Source of the DNA: a bacterium
GTDB lineage: Bacteria; Chlamydiota; Chlamydiia; Chlamydiales; JAFEGQ01
NCBI GenBank assembly: GCA_021809305.1
Contig: JAKBAF010000045.1
Location: 1 to 8,243 of the forward strand
Direction: 5' to 3'
Length of the DNA stretch: 8,243 bases
Shown here: positions 1 through 5,130 of the stretch, piece after piece
Numbering within the stretch: position 1 is the first letter of the stretch
How the letters are laid out: the number at the start of each line of letters is the position of its first letter
Translations under genes and position numbers: made by a program
Notes under the pieces: model-generated
What the model was told of the DNA's origin: nothing
The model's input: the letters and a program-made list of their open reading frames with translations, nothing else
The model's database searches: none

Positions 1-8
1 ATCTTGTG

Positions 9-93
9 CTGCTAAGACCGTTGGCCGCAGACCATGTGCGGGCACAGGCGTGCCCGGAACCAAACCTGAGCTTACGGCCCGGATCTTTAGCAG
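9..93. other. Nested palindromic structured element, unassigned
   Basis: Bases 9-27 can pair with 75-93 in an imperfect stem of about 17 base pairs with small bulges; the outer seven pairs (ctgctaa at 9-15 with ttagcag at 87-93) and the inner five (ggccg at 23-27 with cggcc at 75-79) are perfect. Inside it sits a second perfect hairpin at 39-56 (cgggcac, loop aggc, gtgcccg). The octamer taagaccg occurs at 13-20 and again at 104-111. The segment is GC-richer than the flanking intergenic DNA and ends about 60 bases before a RAYT-type transposase start. It could be a REP-like substrate of that transposase, a structured RNA, or the edge of a larger element cut by the window. It matches no RNA family that I recognise. 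Confidence 0.45.
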
Positions 94-154
94 TCGATTC
101 CGTTAAGACCGCTAGCTCTGGATAAAAAATCTTCAATCGTCTTTACTTTTGCCC

Positions 155-685
155 ATGAAGCAATGGCCACACGCTCCCCTTCATCGCTTAGAGCTCAACG
201 GCACATACATTGTTACTGCGGGTACCTATCAAAAACAGCACTTCTTTCAAGCGCCCGAGAGCCTCACCTTTCTTCATGACACACTCCTCCTCTTAGCCAA
301 AGAGTTTGGTTGGCTAATGCAAGCCTGGTCGGTCTTTTCCAACCACTACCATTTCTTAGCCATCTCACCGTCCAATCCTGGAAATCTAAAGATTTTTATA
401 AAACAGCTGCATACCATTACAGCCAGATACATCAATTCCCGCGATGATACCCCAAGGCGCAAGGTCTGGTTTCAATATTGGGATACACGGATAACCCACG
501 ACGGCTCCTATCTCGCACGTCTCCACTACGTAAAACAAAATCCCGTGAAGCACAATTTAGTAGCCAACGCCTGCAATTACGAGTGGTGTTCTGCAAGTTG
601 GTTTGAACAAAATTCCGATAAGGCTTTTCGCCTGGCAGTCGATGCCTTAAATGTTGACGCAGTCAACGTCTTTGATGAGTTCTGA
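155..685 (+). CDS. REP-associated tyrosine transposase (RAYT / IS200-like Y1 transposase)
   Basis: Encodes a 176-residue single-domain protein of the Y1_Tnp (IS200/IS605 TnpA) superfamily, close to the usual RAYT length. These enzymes cut single-stranded DNA at hairpins through a tyrosine-DNA intermediate. Visible signatures, numbered from the ATG, are the HUH metal-binding motif His-Tyr-His at 64-66 (context SNHYHFLA) and the C-terminal helix HYVKQNPVKHNLV near 124-136, whose Tyr125 is the likely nucleophile; Asn129-Pro130 is the typical RAYT signature in that helix. An in-frame TTG at 149 is possible, but ATG at 155 is preferred because neither has a clear ribosome binding site and ATG is the stronger codon. 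No TnpB partner and no insertion-sequence ends are visible, which fits a domesticated stand-alone RAYT better than an active IS200. The frame is intact and both catalytic motifs are present. It reads towards the G1 terminator and converges with the minus-strand array. Confidence 0.85.
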   Translation: MKQWPHAPLHRLELNGTYIVTAGTYQKQHFFQAPESLTFLHDTLLLLAKEFGWLMQAWSVFSNHYHFLAISPSNPGNLKIFIKQLHTITARYINSRDDTPRRKVWFQYWDTRITHDGSYLARLHYVKQNPVKHNLVANACNYEWCSASWFEQNSDKAFRLAVDALNVDAVNVFDEF

Positions 686-714
686 CCCAAATCCATATAG
701 GGTTACATAAAGGC

Positions 715-747
715 AAAAAAAAGCCCCCTCCCAGAAGGAAGGGGGCT
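715..747 (-). terminator. Intrinsic terminator of G1 (798-1703)
   Basis: Read on the minus strand, a stem of about ten pairs (arms 737-747 and 722-732, with a C5/G5 core and one bulged base) is followed by eight T residues (715-722). It begins about 50 bases after the G1 stop codon. It may also slow transcription from the converging transposase gene. Confidence 0.88.
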
Positions 748-759
748 ACTCGCAAGACC

Positions 760-780
760 TTACGTCCTTAAGTTAAAGGA
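760..780 (-). repeat. Shared 3' UTR box, copy 1
   Basis: This 21-base stretch is identical to 2001-2021 in the 3' UTR of G2. Here it lies inside a perfect 8-bp palindrome (acgtcctt at 762-769 with aaggacgt at 776-783), so the G1 mRNA would carry an extra hairpin between stop codon and terminator. In the G2 copy only the inner part of the stem is kept. The identity beyond the coding region indicates that the duplication included the 3' UTR. Confidence 0.7.
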
Positions 781-797
781 CGTTTATCCTTGAGGGT

Positions 798-1703
798 TTA
801 GGCTTTGATGGCCTCAGCAAGACGGGCATTTGCACAGGCTACGTTCATGCAAGCAGCCAGTACATCTCCTCCGTCGAGTTTTGCCACCTCCTCGGCCTGA
901 GCTTCTACCGCATCTACTCTGCTAAAGAGTATGATATTTGGCAGCTTGGCTTCGAGAGCCTGACGAGCCGCGTCTACTTTTAACGTAGCATTGTTGTAGG
1001 CTTCAGGGATTTTGTCGCCATTGTCATCTACTACGAATCCGCCTAGCAGAGCATCGGTGTCAGCCTTAAGCGCCTTATGAGCTTCACCTTTACACTCATC
1101 GAAGCAAGCCTTAGGGCCATCATTGGCTAGCGCAGGCTCGGCTGCTTCAAAGGCTGCGACGGCCGCACGTCCTTCTGGAGTAGCAGAAAGGGACTTAAGG
1201 CTTACCTTAAGACTGTCTTTGAGTGCTGCCAAAGCGTCATCCAATGGAAGAGGCGCAGCTTTGAAATCGTTGAGAACCTTTACGTTGGCCTCGAATTCCA
1301 ATTCTGACTGCGTCTTTACCGGAGCTGTTGCACGATTCTTCCAAACGTAAGCACCTGCACCTACGGCAAGGGCGCCACCAGCGGCTACGGCTAGGCTCGC
1401 ACGAGGATATTCAAGCGCTTTGCCATGGACGAAGTTGAAACCGTCAACGGCGCCGTCCTTCACAAGTACGCCTGCATTCTTAACTGATTCGCCGATGCCT
1501 TTAAAATCGATGCTCTTCAGGCCTTGGAGAATCCGATCACGATTCTGCACCCATAAGTCGGCCGCCACGCCAATCAGCACTGCGCCCACGACGCCTCCAA
1601 CTTTGCATCGCCCTGGATGGGCTGCATACTGGGTTGTGCCCCAGTTCTTTAGGCTCTCTGCTTTGGCTCCGACCCATACTTTTGCTTTGTTTACATTTTC
1701 CAT
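798..1703 (-). CDS. Two-helix membrane protein G1, tandem family member
   Basis: Encodes 301 residues of no family I can name. It has a polar N-terminus, a membrane helix at about 35-51, a loop containing LKSIDFKGIGESVKNAG (62-78) and FVHGKALEYPRA (91-102), a second Ala/Gly-rich membrane helix at about 102-120 ending in Trp121-Lys, and a soluble, mainly helical C-terminal part of about 180 residues. That part holds a segment at about 156-190 with a TPEGRAAV core and a Cys pair CFDEC (200-204). No cleavable signal peptide is seen. The loop, the GR segment and the Cys pair are nearly the same in G2, and the helix framework (Gln53 after helix 1, Trp121 after helix 2) recurs in G3 and G5. The start is supported by AAGGAG seven bases upstream (1711-1716). 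With its own promoter and terminator it looks monocistronic. The two-helix plan recalls chlamydial Inc proteins, but the 45-50 residue loop is longer than in classical Incs. Function unknown. Confidence 0.85.
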   Translation of the reverse strand: MENVNKAKVWVGAKAESLKNWGTTQYAAHPGRCKVGGVVGAVLIGVAADLWVQNRDRILQGLKSIDFKGIGESVKNAGVLVKDGAVDGFNFVHGKALEYPRASLAVAAGGALAVGAGAYVWKNRATAPVKTQSELEFEANVKVLNDFKAAPLPLDDALAALKDSLKVSLKSLSATPEGRAAVAAFEAAEPALANDGPKACFDECKGEAHKALKADTDALLGGFVVDDNGDKIPEAYNNATLKVDAARQALEAKLPNIILFSRVDAVEAQAEEVAKLDGGDVLAACMNVACANARLAEAIKA

Positions 1704-1750
1704 TCTTGCTCTCCTTATTTGAGACGTTGTTCTTGTTAATTTACATATTA

Positions 1751-1779
1751 ATTGTACATCATTGTTAAATTTAGATCAA
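1751..1779 (-). promoter_or_regulatory. Sigma70-like promoter of G1
   Basis: On the minus strand, -35 TTGATC (1774-1779), a 17-bp spacer and -10 TACAAT (1751-1756) give a predicted start near 1744 and a leader of about 40 bases. The same arrangement, with matching spacer sequence, precedes G2. Upstream, 1780-1818 is AT-rich with a run of seven A residues on the plus strand and aligns without gaps to 3119-3157, so a UP-like element or activator site may be conserved. Confidence 0.75.
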
Positions 1780-1956
1780 TAGTATATTAAAAAAATAGTA
1801 ATTTTATAATAAGATTTCAATTAGATAGAGGAGAATTGAGGGAAAGTTGCTCTGCAAATCGTGTGATTGGGAGGGTGAGTTTGATGCGAGATGATCTAAG
1901 AGGCGCAGCTCGTTTAAACGCCATTGTGGGCCTAGCTACTCAATAGAGCGAAATAG

Positions 1957-1988
1957 AAAAAGCCCCCCTTCCCGAAGGAAGGGGGGCT
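1957..1988 (-). terminator. Intrinsic terminator of G2 (2025-3041)
   Basis: A perfect 12-bp stem (1961-1972 with 1977-1988, core C6/G6) with the tetraloop cgaa is followed on the minus strand by five T residues (1957-1961). It starts about 36 bases after the G2 stop. Bases 1819-1956, between this terminator and the G1 promoter region, hold nothing I can support. Confidence 0.88.
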
Positions 1989-2000
1989 ACTTGCAGGGCT

Positions 2001-2021
2001 TTACGTCCTTAAGTTAAAGGA
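2001..2021 (-). repeat. Shared 3' UTR box, copy 2
   Basis: Identical over 21 bases to 760-780. It begins three bases after the G2 stop codon, against 17 in G1. The palindrome of copy 1 is incomplete here, because the bases after the inner aagg have diverged, so the conserved part is the sequence rather than the full hairpin. Confidence 0.65.
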
Positions 2022-2024
2022 GGC

Positions 2025-3041
2025 TTACACTTCAAGGGGTTTGCGTAGCGCAGCGACTAGTTCTGTGTATCCAGCCACTATTCCACGGTTCGCCACCGCG
2101 TCTGCTTCCTCAGTATTTTTGGCTCGTGCTATATTGATTAATCCTTTCAATATCGGCGCGTTAGCGTCTTTAGCAGCCTCAACAAGAGCGTCTAGTTCAT
2201 CTGTCTTACCAAAATGTACGATGCTGTCTAGGTCAGCCAATACACTATCACAGAGTTCTTCGCTCGCCATGAGTGCAGCGTCGCTATCTGGACCTTGTGT
2301 CTCTCTTGTAAGATTTGCTATTTCTCTGGCTGCCTTTTTCTCATGGAATTCAGTGGCCAATTCTTTACATTCGTCGAAGCAGTCTTTCTTGCCATCTACC
2401 AGCTTGGGAGCTGTATTTTCGAAGGCCTCTAATGCTGCTCTTCCATCTCGAGTCGCGAGCAAGGACTTGAGATCCTTAGTAAGATCTGTTTTTAGGGTTG
2501 CAAGCGCTTCGTCTGCTGGCAGAGCTTCCAAAGTTTTAAACGCATCAAGGGCGGCCACTTGCTTCTCAATTTCTGTCCTTGGAGGTGGAGGAGGAAGCTG
2601 CTCTTGGTGGTTCCTCTTCCAGACGACAACACCAGCAGTACCGGCAACGACTACGGCTCCGGCGGCAATGCCCATAGCTGCACGAGGATTCTCGAGCGCT
2701 TTACCGTGGACGAAGCTAACGCCACTAGCGGCATGGCCAAAGCCCGTAAGGGCTGTGTCCTTCACCCAATTACCAGCTGTTGCACCTGCGTTCTTAACTG
2801 ACTCACCGATCTCTTTAAAATCGATGCTCTTTAGCCTTTGAATGATCTGATCTTGATATTGCAGTCCAAAGAAGACAAGAGCTCCGATGCCCAGCAAAGC
2901 TGCAACAGCTCCGCCTTTGTCGTATCCATCTTTGTGAGCTGCATAGTGCGCGCTTAAAGGAGCGCATGTCTCTTTTGCTTTAGTCCAACCTTCTGAACTC
3001 TTTGTTTGGATCCATCCGCCGATATTTTTTGCTGCTTCCAT
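2025..3041 (-). CDS. Two-helix membrane protein G2, paralogue of G1
   Basis: Encodes 338 residues and is the closest relative of G1. It has a longer polar N-terminus, membrane helix 1 at about 44-60 followed by Gln61, a loop with LKSIDFKEIGESVKNAG (70-86) and FVHGKALENPRA (110-121), membrane helix 2 at about 122-140 ending in Trp141-Lys-Arg, five consecutive prolines (150-154), a segment at about 177-210 with a TRDGRAAL core, and CFDEC (221-225). The C-terminus beyond about 226 is acidic, Ala-rich and helical and has diverged from G1. The loop is about 12 residues longer than in G1, with an insert between the two conserved motifs. A G-rich ribosome binding site (AAGGGGAG, 3047-3054) lies about six bases before the ATG. 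A promoter and terminator matching those of G1 flank it. The proline run after the second helix could be a flexible spacer or a protein-binding site. Function unknown; membrane location is predicted from hydrophobicity only. Confidence 0.87.
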   Translation of the reverse strand: MEAAKNIGGWIQTKSSEGWTKAKETCAPLSAHYAAHKDGYDKGGAVAALLGIGALVFFGLQYQDQIIQRLKSIDFKEIGESVKNAGATAGNWVKDTALTGFGHAASGVSFVHGKALENPRAAMGIAAGAVVVAGTAGVVVWKRNHQEQLPPPPPRTEIEKQVAALDAFKTLEALPADEALATLKTDLTKDLKSLLATRDGRAALEAFENTAPKLVDGKKDCFDECKELATEFHEKKAAREIANLTRETQGPDSDAALMASEELCDSVLADLDSIVHFGKTDELDALVEAAKDANAPILKGLINIARAKNTEEADAVANRGIVAGYTELVAALRKPLEV

Positions 3042-3089
3042 CTTTGCTCCCCTTATTTTGAGGTATTGTTTTTGTTTGCTTATGGCTTA

Positions 3090-3118
3090 ATTCTACATAA
3101 TTATTAATTTTAGTTCAA
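3090..3118 (-). promoter_or_regulatory. Sigma70-like promoter of G2
   Basis: On the minus strand, -35 TTGAAC (3113-3118), a 17-bp spacer and -10 TAGAAT (3090-3095) give a predicted start near 3083. The spacer and the upstream A7-containing block (3119-3157) align without gaps to those of G1, which supports both calls. Between this block and the G3 terminator (3158-3297) I see no gene. Confidence 0.75.
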
Positions 3119-3297
3119 TAGTTTGTTAAAAAAATGATAATTTTGTAGTAAGATTTCCAGTTGTAGCGTCGAAAGCAGAGGGCACGCTCAAATTGGCAAG
3201 AGTCTAAATTTGATAATAAGGATCTGATTTTGACTCAGAAGGGTAGCAGCTGCGTAGTAATAAATAAAGAGAATTGGTGAAACAAGCCTTTTAGCAC

Positions 3298-3332
3298 AAA
3301 AAAGGCCCCCTCCCTGAAGGGGAGGGGGCCTT
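3298..3332 (-). terminator. Intrinsic terminator of G3 (3363-4283)
   Basis: A perfect 13-bp stem (3302-3314 with 3320-3332, core C5/G5) is followed on the minus strand by six T residues (3298-3303). It begins about 30 bases after the G3 stop. Its composition resembles the G1 and G2 terminators, but the 21-base 3' UTR box is absent. Confidence 0.9.
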
Positions 3333-3362
3333 GGCTATGGGGTTCCTGATTAGAAATTGCGC

Positions 3363-4283
3363 TTAGTTTCCTTCTTCTTCCTCTTTTATCATTTCACCTG
3401 CTTCGAAAATGGCTGCGCTCAGGATGTTGGCCTTATTCTGGTCTACAATAGCACTGGAGATCTCATCTAAGATTTGTTGCCCACCCTCACTTCGCAACAC
3501 ATCGAGGACAGCGGGTATAAGGTCGTGGTTAATGGACTCTGCCCCTGTCTTATCGCCGCTTCTTGCCTTATCTAACGCTTCGCCCAATGGAGATCCCTCT
3601 GCACCCTTGTCGTCTCGGAATGCCTCCAATTTTTGAACGCCCTCTCGAGCCCGATTGGTCAAGGCTGCGTGATAGGCATTCGCAAACGCTATTTGTTTTT
3701 CGTCCTGATCACCAAGTTTTTGCATGAGGTTAGCAATTGCATCCCTTCCTTTTTTTGTTCCCAGAAGTTCAGTAAGGCTACTGGTTAGCCGATCCGCAAA
3801 CCCTGAGACTTCAGGCCCCTCTTTCGCGCGTTCAAACTCCTTCAAAACTTGCATGCTCTCGCTTGGACGAGTCGCCTTCCAAAGGGCACGACCTCCAAAG
3901 CCAACAGCTATCGCGGACCCAGCTGCAATTAAGAATGCGTAGCCAGGATTATCGTTGGCAAAACTGAGTGTTGCATTGAGGCCTTCAAGGATCTTTTCCG
4001 AGGATATATTGGCCGCATACTGGAGTTTCTCGGCTATTGTGCCGAAGGGGATTTTGTCCCATCCTTGCGTTATCAAGTCGATTCCGGCCTTACCAATATC
4101 TACGATCTGATTTTGGAGAAGATAGCCTGCTGCGGCAAGGCCTACCACTAAGTGAATAGCCGCCACTGCTGCTATAACCGAGAAGATGACTTTTTGGTGT
4201 TTCACCGCTAACTTGCCACCAGGTATTCCTGATCCTATGATTGCAGTTTCTAAAATTTGTTTTTTTGACAATACACCCTGCAT
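3363..4283 (-). CDS. Two-helix membrane protein G3, diverged family member
   Basis: Encodes 306 residues of no named family I recognise. Membrane helix 1 lies at about 32-56 and ends in LLQNQ (Gln57); helix 2 lies at about 114-134 and ends in LWK (Trp135). The Gln-to-Trp spacing is 78 residues, close to the 80 of G2. The loop is amphipathic and the second helix is preceded by Asn-Pro, as in G2. The soluble part carries LTSSLTELLGTKKGRDAI (166-183), which matches the GR segment of G1 and G2, and a weaker second copy around 255-277 (SEGGQQIL core), suggesting an internal repeat. The CFDEC pair is absent. The C-terminus ends in an acidic EEEEGN tail. The start is supported by a perfect AGGAGG six bases upstream (4290-4295). 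It has its own promoter and terminator. Membership of the G1/G2 family rests on framework and motif, not on high overall identity. Confidence 0.85.
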   Translation of the reverse strand: MQGVLSKKQILETAIIGSGIPGGKLAVKHQKVIFSVIAAVAAIHLVVGLAAAGYLLQNQIVDIGKAGIDLITQGWDKIPFGTIAEKLQYAANISSEKILEGLNATLSFANDNPGYAFLIAAGSAIAVGFGGRALWKATRPSESMQVLKEFERAKEGPEVSGFADRLTSSLTELLGTKKGRDAIANLMQKLGDQDEKQIAFANAYHAALTNRAREGVQKLEAFRDDKGAEGSPLGEALDKARSGDKTGAESINHDLIPAVLDVLRSEGGQQILDEISSAIVDQNKANILSAAIFEAGEMIKEEEEGN

Positions 4284-4323
4284 AACTATCCTCCTGTTAT
4301 TACTTAGTTTTTACTATGTCTTT

Positions 4324-4352
4324 ATTATACATCAATTTCACTGATTAATCAA
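4324..4352 (-). promoter_or_regulatory. Sigma70-like promoter of G3
   Basis: On the minus strand, -35 TTGATT (4347-4352), exactly 17 bp, and a consensus -10 TATAAT (4324-4329) predict a start near 4317 and a leader of about 34 bases. It is the best promoter match in the window and lies in the 119-base gap after G4, so G3 need not depend on transcription from G4. Confidence 0.8.
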
Positions 4353-4361
4353 ATTATCATT

Positions 4362-4379
4362 ACATTGTCTTAACAATGT
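4362..4379. promoter_or_regulatory. Perfect palindrome upstream of the G3 promoter (possible operator)
   Basis: acattgt at 4362-4368 and acaatgt at 4373-4379 form a perfect 7-bp inverted repeat with a four-base centre, about ten bases upstream of the G3 -35 box. Its AT-rich arms and position suit a transcription-factor site. It could also be a weak terminator of G4, but no T-run follows it on the minus strand. Confidence 0.35.
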
Positions 4380-4402
4380 CAGTTGGGGTTCTGTCCATTT
4401 GC

Positions 4403-4807
4403 TTAATCATTAGGTGTGTTGTCAATAAAATCGGGAAAGACCGTCAACACGGCAGGGGAGTCGATCACGTCATCCCGCTCTTTCGAGGGCCGAACCCAAG
4501 TCAGGATCTCTCCGAGGCGTTTTGAGAGGCACCCTAATTTTGGGCTGTCAACGGCGGGTTTTGAGTCATCAACTACATTAGCTAGCCCTTTAACTGCTGT
4601 ATTCGTCCTTTCAGCCACGCTAATAACTTCTGCGGTCGGCCAAACCTCCCGCCGCTCAACTCTATTGCCATTGGCGAGAGGGGCGAGGGCGCTTATTTTG
4701 GCAGGGCCGAATGCAGCCACATCGGCGGCAGTGGCTGGCTCCCAGGGCAGGCAAGCCGGGCTTGGGGTTGTCTGTTGGGGAAGGGGGGCAAAACGTTGTA
4801 ATTCCAT
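4403..4807 (-). CDS. Small hypothetical soluble protein G4
   Basis: Encodes 134 residues without a recognisable domain, signal peptide or membrane helix. The first 30 residues are rich in Pro and Ala; the rest is mixed and charged, with a basic patch NGNRVERREV (47-56) and a stretch around 94-116 (LSKRLGEIL, then RPSKERDDVI) that faintly resembles the LTSSLTELL...KKGRDAI segment of G3. That resemblance is too weak to call homology. The minus-strand reading is preferred over the equally long opposite-strand frame at 4416-4823 because AGGAG (4817-4821) lies nine bases before its ATG and all neighbouring genes are on the minus strand. It has no clear terminator of its own and no promoter I would defend. 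It could be a remnant or soluble partner of the neighbouring membrane proteins. Confidence 0.6.
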   Translation of the reverse strand: MELQRFAPLPQQTTPSPACLPWEPATAADVAAFGPAKISALAPLANGNRVERREVWPTAEVISVAERTNTAVKGLANVVDDSKPAVDSPKLGCLSKRLGEILTWVRPSKERDDVIDSPAVLTVFPDFIDNTPND

Positions 4808-4980
4808 TGGTTTAATCTCCTAAAGTTTTTTATATTAAAATATACGTATCCGTCTTATAATTTTAACATTATTGAATTGGTCTAAAATTAAGAAATATAA
4901 GTCTCTTGATTTTAGTTAAATAAGTCGGTGTTTTTAATTAAAAGAAGAGGTTTTGAATGATGTTATGATAATTTTGTTGT

Positions 4981-5008
4981 CCGACCTAAGGTCTGATTCT
5001 AAGGTCGG
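4981..5008. repeat. Hairpin 1 of the palindrome cluster
   Basis: ccgacct (4981-4987) pairs with aggtcgg (5002-5008) around a 14-base loop. The octamer ctaaggtc is also directly repeated at 4986-4993 and 4999-5006. Unlike the other three, this hairpin does not carry the CGAAGC loop motif. Confidence 0.6.
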
Positions 5009-5032
5009 CGGCACTCCGCTTCGGGAGTGCCG
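5009..5032. repeat. Hairpin 2 of the palindrome cluster, REP-like
   Basis: A perfect 9-bp stem (cggcactcc at 5009-5017 with ggagtgccg at 5024-5032) closes a gcttcg loop, the reverse complement of cgaagc. It abuts hairpin 1 without a gap. Confidence 0.7.
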
Positions 5033-5049
5033 TGCTTCTTCGCCTAAAT

Positions 5050-5077
5050 CCCCGGGTGAGCGAAGCGTAACCCGGGG
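5050..5077. repeat. Hairpin 3 of the palindrome cluster, REP-like
   Basis: A perfect 8-bp stem (ccccgggt at 5050-5057 with acccgggg at 5070-5077) closes a loop containing gcgaagcg (5060-5067). GC-rich stems with a GCGAAGCG-type loop are typical of dispersed REP-like palindromes in other bacteria. Confidence 0.7.
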
Positions 5078-5095
5078 TATGCATAATAAAAATTT

Positions 5096-5115
5096 GCACC
5101 CTCGAAGCGGGGTGC
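5096..5115 (-). terminator. Hairpin 4: REP-like palindrome and likely G5 terminator
   Basis: Six perfect pairs plus one T-G pair (gcaccc at 5096-5101 with gggtgc at 5110-5115) close a cgaagc loop (5103-5108). On the minus strand it begins about 15 bases after the G5 stop and is followed by three A and five T residues, so it can plausibly serve as an intrinsic terminator for G5, weaker than those of G1-G3. Confidence 0.55.
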
Positions 5116-5130
5116 GGCAAGGCTTACCGG

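Larger units (their letters stand above)
4808..5130. other. Gene-free region between G5 and G4
   Basis: Bases 4808-4980 are very AT-rich and presumably hold the G4 promoter, though no -35/-10 pair with good spacing stands out; TATAAG on the minus strand near 4855-4860 is the best -10 candidate. Bases 4981-5115 are filled with four consecutive hairpins, listed separately. The small open frames across the hairpins lack ribosome binding sites and are dismissed. Confidence 0.6.

Noticed and set aside
2..125. Several overlapping open frames at the left edge as the end of a protein gene
   Set aside because: Three frames are open over about 100 bases and none is recognisable; this fits the lack of stops in a GC-rich structured segment. 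The window edge prevents a firm answer.
1884..1946. Twenty-codon plus-strand frame with a GGAGGG-like site upstream, between G1 and G2
   Set aside because: Too short and without conservation at the equivalent place after G2; probably chance.
2041..2841. Long plus-strand open frame (266 codons) antisense to G2
   Set aside because: It lacks a ribosome binding site, its translation is low-complexity Ser/Ala-rich as expected for an antisense of a helical Ala-rich gene, and G2 has paralogues, promoter and terminator.
798..4283. Calling G1-G3 classical Inc proteins
   Set aside because: Classical Incs have two membrane helices joined by a short hairpin loop; here the loops are 45-60 residues, and type III secretion cannot be shown from this sequence.
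4416..4823. Plus-strand open frame opposite G4
   Set aside because: No ribosome binding site and it is opposite to all neighbouring genes; G4 has AGGAG at a good distance. Not fully excluded.
4981..5115. CRISPR array
   Set aside because: Hairpin stems differ in sequence and there are no regular repeats with spacers.
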